The notes under the pieces: generated by a model | Databases searched by the model: none | What the model was told of the DNA's origin: nothing | Seen by the model: the letters and a program-made list of their open reading frames with translations, nothing else | Made by a program: the position numbers and the translations under genes | In this document: in pieces, positions 6,301 to 9,381 of the stretch | Layout of the letters: each line of letters opens with the position of its first letter | How positions within the stretch are numbered: the first letter of the stretch is position 1 | Assembly: GCA_024763115.1 (NCBI GenBank) | Contig: JANTGB010000063.1 | Location: 1-9,381 of the forward strand | Length of the DNA stretch: 9,381 nt | Source of the DNA: Desulfobulbaceae bacterium | Lineage (GTDB): Bacteria; Desulfobacterota; Desulfobulbia; Desulfobulbales; SURF-16 | Direction: 5' to 3'

Positions 6301-6869
6301 ATGATAATATCGCGGTCAGGGTCGGCGGCCTGTTCAGCAGTTACAAGGATCATAAGAGCAAAAAAGGCGAACGTATGGCCTTTGCCGTGCTTGAAGATAC
6401 AGTAGGCCGGGTGGAAGTCCTGATTTTTCCGGCAACCTTTGCCCGCTCTTCGCATCTGCTTGATGCGGGTCAGCCGGTGATTGTCCAGGGAAAATTACAG
6501 AAGGAAGAAGATCACGGGGCAAAGATCATTGCTGATGAAATTCTGACCCTGGATGAGGCCCGGCTGCAATATACTTCCAAAACTCAAATTATGCTTAAAG
6601 CCGAGCTGGTCAATACCCCCAGGCTTACTGAGTTGAAAAAGGTGCTGCAGCAGAATCACGGCCCCTGCCCGGTCTTGCTTACCCTCCATTTTGCCGGACG
6701 GGGAGAGGCGGATATTGAAAGCACCGAACTTACCATTACCCCAAGCCTGAACTTCAGCGAAATGGTGGAAAAAATCCTGGGCTACCAGGCCGCAAGTTTT
6801 AAAATGATCCGGCCTGAACTCAAAGAAAGAAAGAAAAAAAACGGCAAGTGGGGCGGAAAAGAAAATTAA
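3342..6869 (+). CDS. dnaE: DNA polymerase III subunit alpha (DnaE)
   Basis: Replicative polymerase of the chromosome, 1175 residues, close to the about 1160 of E. coli DnaE, and complete. The N-terminal PHP domain (1-275) starts FVHLHVHTQYSLLDG and keeps the metal-ligand set H8, H10, D17, H42, E67, H89, C139, D207, H209. The polymerase core has GPGRGSGAGS (366-375), the catalytic pair D410 and D412 in PDFDVDF, and the third aspartate D562 in KFDFLGL. GYGFNKSHSAAYALIAYQ marks the fingers region. A helix-hairpin-helix region lies near 830-890. A clamp-binding motif QLSLF is at 917-921, where E. coli has QADMF. An OB-fold spans about 990-1052 and the basic tail ends at 1175. The start matches the family N-terminus, although no Shine-Dalgarno precedes it. 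nrdJ follows 135 bp downstream. Confidence 0.98.
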   Translation: MTNFVHLHVHTQYSLLDGAIRLDDLFKKCKEFSMDTVAITDHGAMYGALEFYVKAKKAGIKPIIGCEFYIAPDSRFSKKAKSPGKAAFHLVLLAMDLKGYKNLMKLATIAQMEGFHYKARIDKEVLARHNEGLIAMTACLHGEIPYLIAKEKNIAAARQKALELKEIFGDRLYFEIQENGIAEQTIANQGLLELAGELDIPLVATNDCHYLNREESAAHELLLCIQTGKTIHDNNRFKFSTDQLYFKSAEEMEEAFSYCPEAIAETRRIVERCNLELSFDDYYFPAFPVEEGETLESMFERDCRRGFSERMAELSKHRKTDSKTEKIYRDRLDMEIGIIKEMGFSGYFLIVADFINWAKDHQIPVGPGRGSGAGSLAAYAMRITDIDPIPYGLIFERFLNVERKSMPDFDVDFCQERRGEVIDYVHEKYGGDSHVAQIITFGSMKAKGVIRDVGRALGIPFGNVDRVAKLIPDGLKMTIKKALEEEPRLKDLQKRDSRIGELISIALVLEGLQRHTSTHAAGVVVSPEPMVEYLPMCRGPKGEVLTQYAMKYTEMTGLIKFDFLGLKTLTVIDRARKLIEQAIDKPLDISAIPLDDLKTYDLLCRGDSLGVFQLESSGMRGLLVKMKPEVFSDLIALVALYRPGPLDSGMVDAFVETKHGRQKATYLLPELEPILKETYGVIVYQEQVMKISNVLASYSLGDADILRRAMGKKIPEVMEEEREKFMAGARANNLDMEKAGKIFDLMAMFAGYGFNKSHSAAYALIAYQTAWLKAHYPAQFMAALLSCDVNNTDKVVLYINECKEHEIDVLPPDINESDHDFTVINDCIRFGLAAVKNVGGAALDSIMEERRKDGPFKSLGDFCARVDSRKVNKRVIESLIKSGAFDSTGARRSQLFAILDQAMEHAQAAQRDRESGQLSLFSLMPAEVKEKSTVIPLPDIPEWPEQEKLAAEKETVGFYITGHPLDDFRRELSGLCSAKISDLAESNDNIAVRVGGLFSSYKDHKSKKGERMAFAVLEDTVGRVEVLIFPATFARSSHLLDAGQPVIVQGKLQKEEDHGAKIIADEILTLDEARLQYTSKTQIMLKAELVNTPRLTELKKVLQQNHGPCPVLLTLHFAGRGEADIESTELTITPSLNFSEMVEKILGYQAASFKMIRPELKERKKKNGKWGGKEN

Positions 6870-6877
6870 TTTTCTTT
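6858..6877. terminator. 20-nt perfect palindrome over the dnaE stop codon
   Basis: aaagaaaatt (6858-6867) is followed directly by its reverse complement aattttcttt (6868-6877), with the TAA stop at 6867-6869 in the centre. The stem is almost all A-T and has no proper T-run beyond ttt, so it would be at best a weak terminator in either direction. It may be a chance product of A-rich lysine codons. Confidence 0.3.
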
Positions 6878-7004
6878 ACTTTTACCTCATATTGTGGTCT
6901 GATTTTTATCAACATACTTCATTTAGTATTCATGCTGTTCTCTTCCTGCAATTCAGATGTGCTTTAACTCTTACAATTAATCATAACAAATTCAGCGAGA
7001 TAAA

Positions 7005-9257
7005 ATGTCCAAAAATATAAAATCAATCGATATTCCTCTGCCTGCCACCGCCACCATTCCGGTTTTTGCCGATAATGCCAAAACCGTGCTGGAACGACGC
7101 TATCTGAAAAAAAATGAACAGGGAGAAGTTCAGGAAGAGCCCTGGGAGATGCTCTGGCGGGTGGCCCGAACCATTGCCGGGGCGGATGCTCTTTATCGGC
7201 CTGAGCAGCCTCTGGATAAGTTGGCCAGGCAATTTTATGAAATGATGGCCAGGCGGGATTTTCTGCCCAATTCTCCTACCCTGATGAATGCGGGCCGGGT
7301 ACTGGGCCAGCTTTCAGCCTGCTTTGTTCTGCCGGTGGAAGATTCCATGGAAAGTATTTTCGAGGCGATTAAACAGACGGCCCTGATTCACAAAAGCGGC
7401 GGCGGTACCGGATTTTCCTTTTCCCGGATCAGGCCGCGCAATGATGTGGTTCATTCCACTAAGGGCGTCTCCAGCGGACCTATCTCATTTATGAATGTTT
7501 TTGACGGGGCCACGGAAACCATCAAGCAGGGCGGAACCAGGCGCGGGGCAAATATGGCCATTCTCCGGGTGGATCATCCCGATATCATGGATTTTATCAA
7601 GGTTAAGGCTGATCTGGGGCTACTCAATAATTTTAATCTGTCTGTGGCCATAACTGATAATTTCATGCAGGCCGTAGCCAATAATGAAGATTATGATCTG
7701 CTTAATCCCCGCAACAACGAGGTCGTGGCCCGCAAGAGCGCTACCAAGGTTTTCCGCCAGATTGTCAAGCAGGCCTGGCTTTCCGGGGAGCCCGGCATTG
7801 TCTTTATCGACCGGATAAACGCAGACAATCCTACCCCGGCAGTCGGCGCTATCGAAAGCACCAATCCTTGTGGTGAGCAACCGTTGCTGCCCCATGAATC
7901 CTGCAATCTGGGCTCATTGAATCTTTCCCATATGGTCAAAGACGGCAAAGTTGATTTTGCCAAACTGAAGGAAATCGTGGAGCTTAGCGTTCACTTTCTT
8001 GATAATGTGGTTGATGTCAACCATTATCCCCTGCCCATTATTGAAAAAACGACCAAGGAGAACCGGAAAATCGGCCTGGGTGTCATGGGTTTTGCTGATA
8101 TGCTTATTCAACTGGGCCGTCCCTATTCCTCGCCGGAAGCGGTAAAAACCGCTGAAGAGGTCATGGGTTTTATTGACCGGACCGCCGGAGATGCCTCAAG
8201 CCGCCTGGCTGAAAAACGTGGTTCCTTTCCTAATTTCAAAAAAAGTATTTATGCCGTGGGCCCGGATTCGCGGCCCATGCGCAATGCCACCCGCACCACC
8301 ATAGCCCCCACCGGCACCATAAGTCTGCTGGCCGGCTGCTCCAGTGGAGTTGAACCCCTGTTTGCCGTGGCCTTTGTCCGCCGGGTAATGGATAATGACG
8401 AATTTTTTGAGGTCAATCCGCTTTTCGCCGAACTTGCCGAAGAACAGGGTTTTTATTCCAAGGATCTGCTGAAGAAAATCGCCGAGCAGGGCTCTGTCCA
8501 GGGAATTGAAGAAATTCCCCGGAAATACCGGCGGATTTTTGAAACAGCCCATGATATTACCCCGAAAAATCATATTGACATCCAGGCCGCCTTTCAGAAA
8601 CATACCAACAACGCGGTGAGCAAAACCATTAATTTTGGTCATCTTGCCACTGAAGATGATGTTATGGAGGCCTACCAGCTTGCCTATTCCCTGGGCTGCA
8701 AGGGGGTTACCATTTACCGGGACGGCTGCCGGGACAACCAGGTATTAAATATCGGTAAAACCGACAAGAAACCGGGAAAGGAAGGAGAACGGCTGATAAA
8801 ACGGGATCGGCCCCGGCGGTTAAACGGCAGCACCTACCAGATGACCACGGGCTGCGGCCCCATGTATGTTACCATCAATGAAGATGACGACCACCAGGTC
8901 TTTGAACTTTTCAACACCGTGGGCAAGGCCGGGGGCTGCGCTGCCAGCCAGTGCGAGGCAATCGGTCGCCTGGTTTCTCTGGCCTGGCGCAGCGGTATGC
9001 CCCCGGAACCCGTGGTTAAGCAGCTTATCGGTATCAGCTGTCATAAGCCTGCCGGCTTCGGCAATAATCGGGTGGTTTCCTGCGCTGATGCCATTGCCCA
9101 GGCCATTCGCCAGCATCTGGAAAAAACCAACGGCTGCAAGGATGCTTCTCTCCAGGGTGAAACAATGTTCGGCGCCTGCCCGGAGTGCGGCGGCGTTATT
9201 GAGCATGAAGGCGGCTGCTGTATCTGTCATGCCTGCGGCTATAGCGAGTGCGCGTAA
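7005..9257 (+). CDS. nrdJ: Adenosylcobalamin-dependent ribonucleoside-diphosphate reductase, class II (NrdJ)
   Basis: Reduces ribonucleotides to deoxyribonucleotides using a cobalamin-generated thiyl radical, without oxygen. The protein is 750 residues and complete. The redox cysteine C106 lies in GQLSACFVLP. The substrate loop KSGGGTGFSFSRIRP is near 130-145. The active site is NPCGEQPL, with N287, the radical cysteine C289 and E291; the second redox cysteine C300 is in ESCNLGS, 11 residues later as in known class II enzymes. TTIAPTGTISLLAGCSSGVEP marks the barrel core near 430. A TSCPD domain spans about 608-705 (TGCGPMYVTI). The C-terminus is a cysteine-rich tail, CPEC (725-728), CC (738-739), CHACGYSEC (741-749), likely a zinc ribbon plus thiols that re-reduce the active site. 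No ATP-cone is obvious at the N-terminus. The ATG at 7005 has only a weak AG-rich upstream stretch (agcgag). The gene stands 135 bp after dnaE. Confidence 0.97.
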   Translation: MSKNIKSIDIPLPATATIPVFADNAKTVLERRYLKKNEQGEVQEEPWEMLWRVARTIAGADALYRPEQPLDKLARQFYEMMARRDFLPNSPTLMNAGRVLGQLSACFVLPVEDSMESIFEAIKQTALIHKSGGGTGFSFSRIRPRNDVVHSTKGVSSGPISFMNVFDGATETIKQGGTRRGANMAILRVDHPDIMDFIKVKADLGLLNNFNLSVAITDNFMQAVANNEDYDLLNPRNNEVVARKSATKVFRQIVKQAWLSGEPGIVFIDRINADNPTPAVGAIESTNPCGEQPLLPHESCNLGSLNLSHMVKDGKVDFAKLKEIVELSVHFLDNVVDVNHYPLPIIEKTTKENRKIGLGVMGFADMLIQLGRPYSSPEAVKTAEEVMGFIDRTAGDASSRLAEKRGSFPNFKKSIYAVGPDSRPMRNATRTTIAPTGTISLLAGCSSGVEPLFAVAFVRRVMDNDEFFEVNPLFAELAEEQGFYSKDLLKKIAEQGSVQGIEEIPRKYRRIFETAHDITPKNHIDIQAAFQKHTNNAVSKTINFGHLATEDDVMEAYQLAYSLGCKGVTIYRDGCRDNQVLNIGKTDKKPGKEGERLIKRDRPRRLNGSTYQMTTGCGPMYVTINEDDDHQVFELFNTVGKAGGCAASQCEAIGRLVSLAWRSGMPPEPVVKQLIGISCHKPAGFGNNRVVSCADAIAQAIRQHLEKTNGCKDASLQGETMFGACPECGGVIEHEGGCCICHACGYSECA

Positions 9258-9259
9258 TC

Positions 9260-9294
9260 AGAGGACAGAGGGCAGAAGCCAGAGGACAGAAAAG
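9260..9294. repeat. Heptamer tandem repeat after nrdJ
   Basis: Starting 3 bases after the nrdJ stop, the sequence reads in 7-bp units AGAGGAC-AGAGGGC-AGAAGCC-AGAGGAC-AGAAAAG. Four units match the consensus at five or more positions and the fifth is degenerate. A 7-bp period is unlike coding DNA. It is a different heptamer from the one at 1470-1548 but the same kind of repeat. Confidence 0.65.
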
Positions 9295-9314
9295 GTCAAG
9301 CCGGAGAACATAGG

Positions 9315-9338
9315 ATGAAAAAGTTAGTGCAAAAATAA
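9315..9338 (+). other. Very short possible ORF or leader peptide
   Basis: ATG at 9315 opens a 7-codon frame, MKKLVQK, then TAA. A GGAG-like site (9303-9306) lies 8 nt before it. It could be a leader peptide, the stub of a lost exported-protein gene (MKK starts are usual for signal peptides) or chance. Confidence 0.2.
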
Positions 9339-9352
9339 TTTTAATATTATTT
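9333..9352. terminator. AT-only hairpin downstream of nrdJ
   Basis: aaataat (9333-9339) and attattt (9346-9352) form a perfect 7-bp stem with a 6-nt loop. There is no GC in the stem and no clean T-run after it, so termination would be inefficient. It is the only stem near the end of nrdJ within the window. Confidence 0.2.
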
Positions 9353-9381
9353 AATTAGGTATTGTGTTTTTTCAGTGGGAG

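Noticed and set aside
6890..6901. Possible NrdR box (atattgtgg) upstream of nrdJ
   Set aside because: Only one half resembles the consensus and no second box is present; NrdR boxes normally come in pairs.
6870..7004. Cobalamin riboswitch ahead of the B12-dependent nrdJ
   Set aside because: The gap is only 135 bp and shows no B12-box-like sequence or multi-stem aptamer.
1..9381. CRISPR array, tRNA or rRNA
   Set aside because: No regularly spaced identical repeats and no tRNA or rRNA signature seen on either strand.

Overview
The window looks like chromosomal DNA from a Desulfobacterota-type (former Deltaproteobacteria) anaerobe. This is inferred from three things: a B12-dependent class II ribonucleotide reductase, a membrane histidine kinase with the GIAHDFNN H-box style common in that group, and intergenic DNA with 7-bp tandem repeats and small inverted-repeat elements. 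No rRNA or tRNA is present, so the taxonomic call is only indicative.

Layout. (1) Positions 1-1168, minus strand: N-terminal 389 residues of a six-helix membrane sensor histidine kinase, cut by the window edge before its ATPase domain. (2) 1169-1644: repeat-rich intergenic DNA with two inverted-repeat elements, a heptamer-repeat hairpin and an outer pair of 11-mer inverted repeats. (3) 1645-2508, minus: an exported protein with a strong ribosome binding site, probably of the DUF4412/LolA-like type, function unknown. (4) 2509-3341: about 830 bp with no intact gene. It holds two diverged copies of a structured repeat (2731-2866 and 3077-3167), a terminator-like hairpin, a possible 3' remnant of a minus-strand gene, and palindromes just ahead of dnaE. 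(5) 3342-6869, plus: dnaE, the replicative DNA polymerase III alpha subunit, complete. (6) 7005-9257, plus: nrdJ, adenosylcobalamin-dependent ribonucleotide reductase, complete. (7) 9258-9381: a 7-bp tandem repeat and a very short possible ORF.

The two large genes form a DNA-synthesis pair: NrdJ makes deoxynucleotides and DnaE polymerises them. They lie in the same direction 135 bp apart, so co-transcription is possible but not shown. The left half points the other way and has no evident functional link.

I did not find a convincing new system. The part least explained by known genes is 2731-3167. There a repeated element can fold into a three-way-junction-like structure on the plus strand followed by a T-run hairpin, so a small RNA or a decayed mobile element are both open. 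The second point of note is that the DnaE PHP domain keeps all nine metal-ligand positions, which suggests built-in proofreading.
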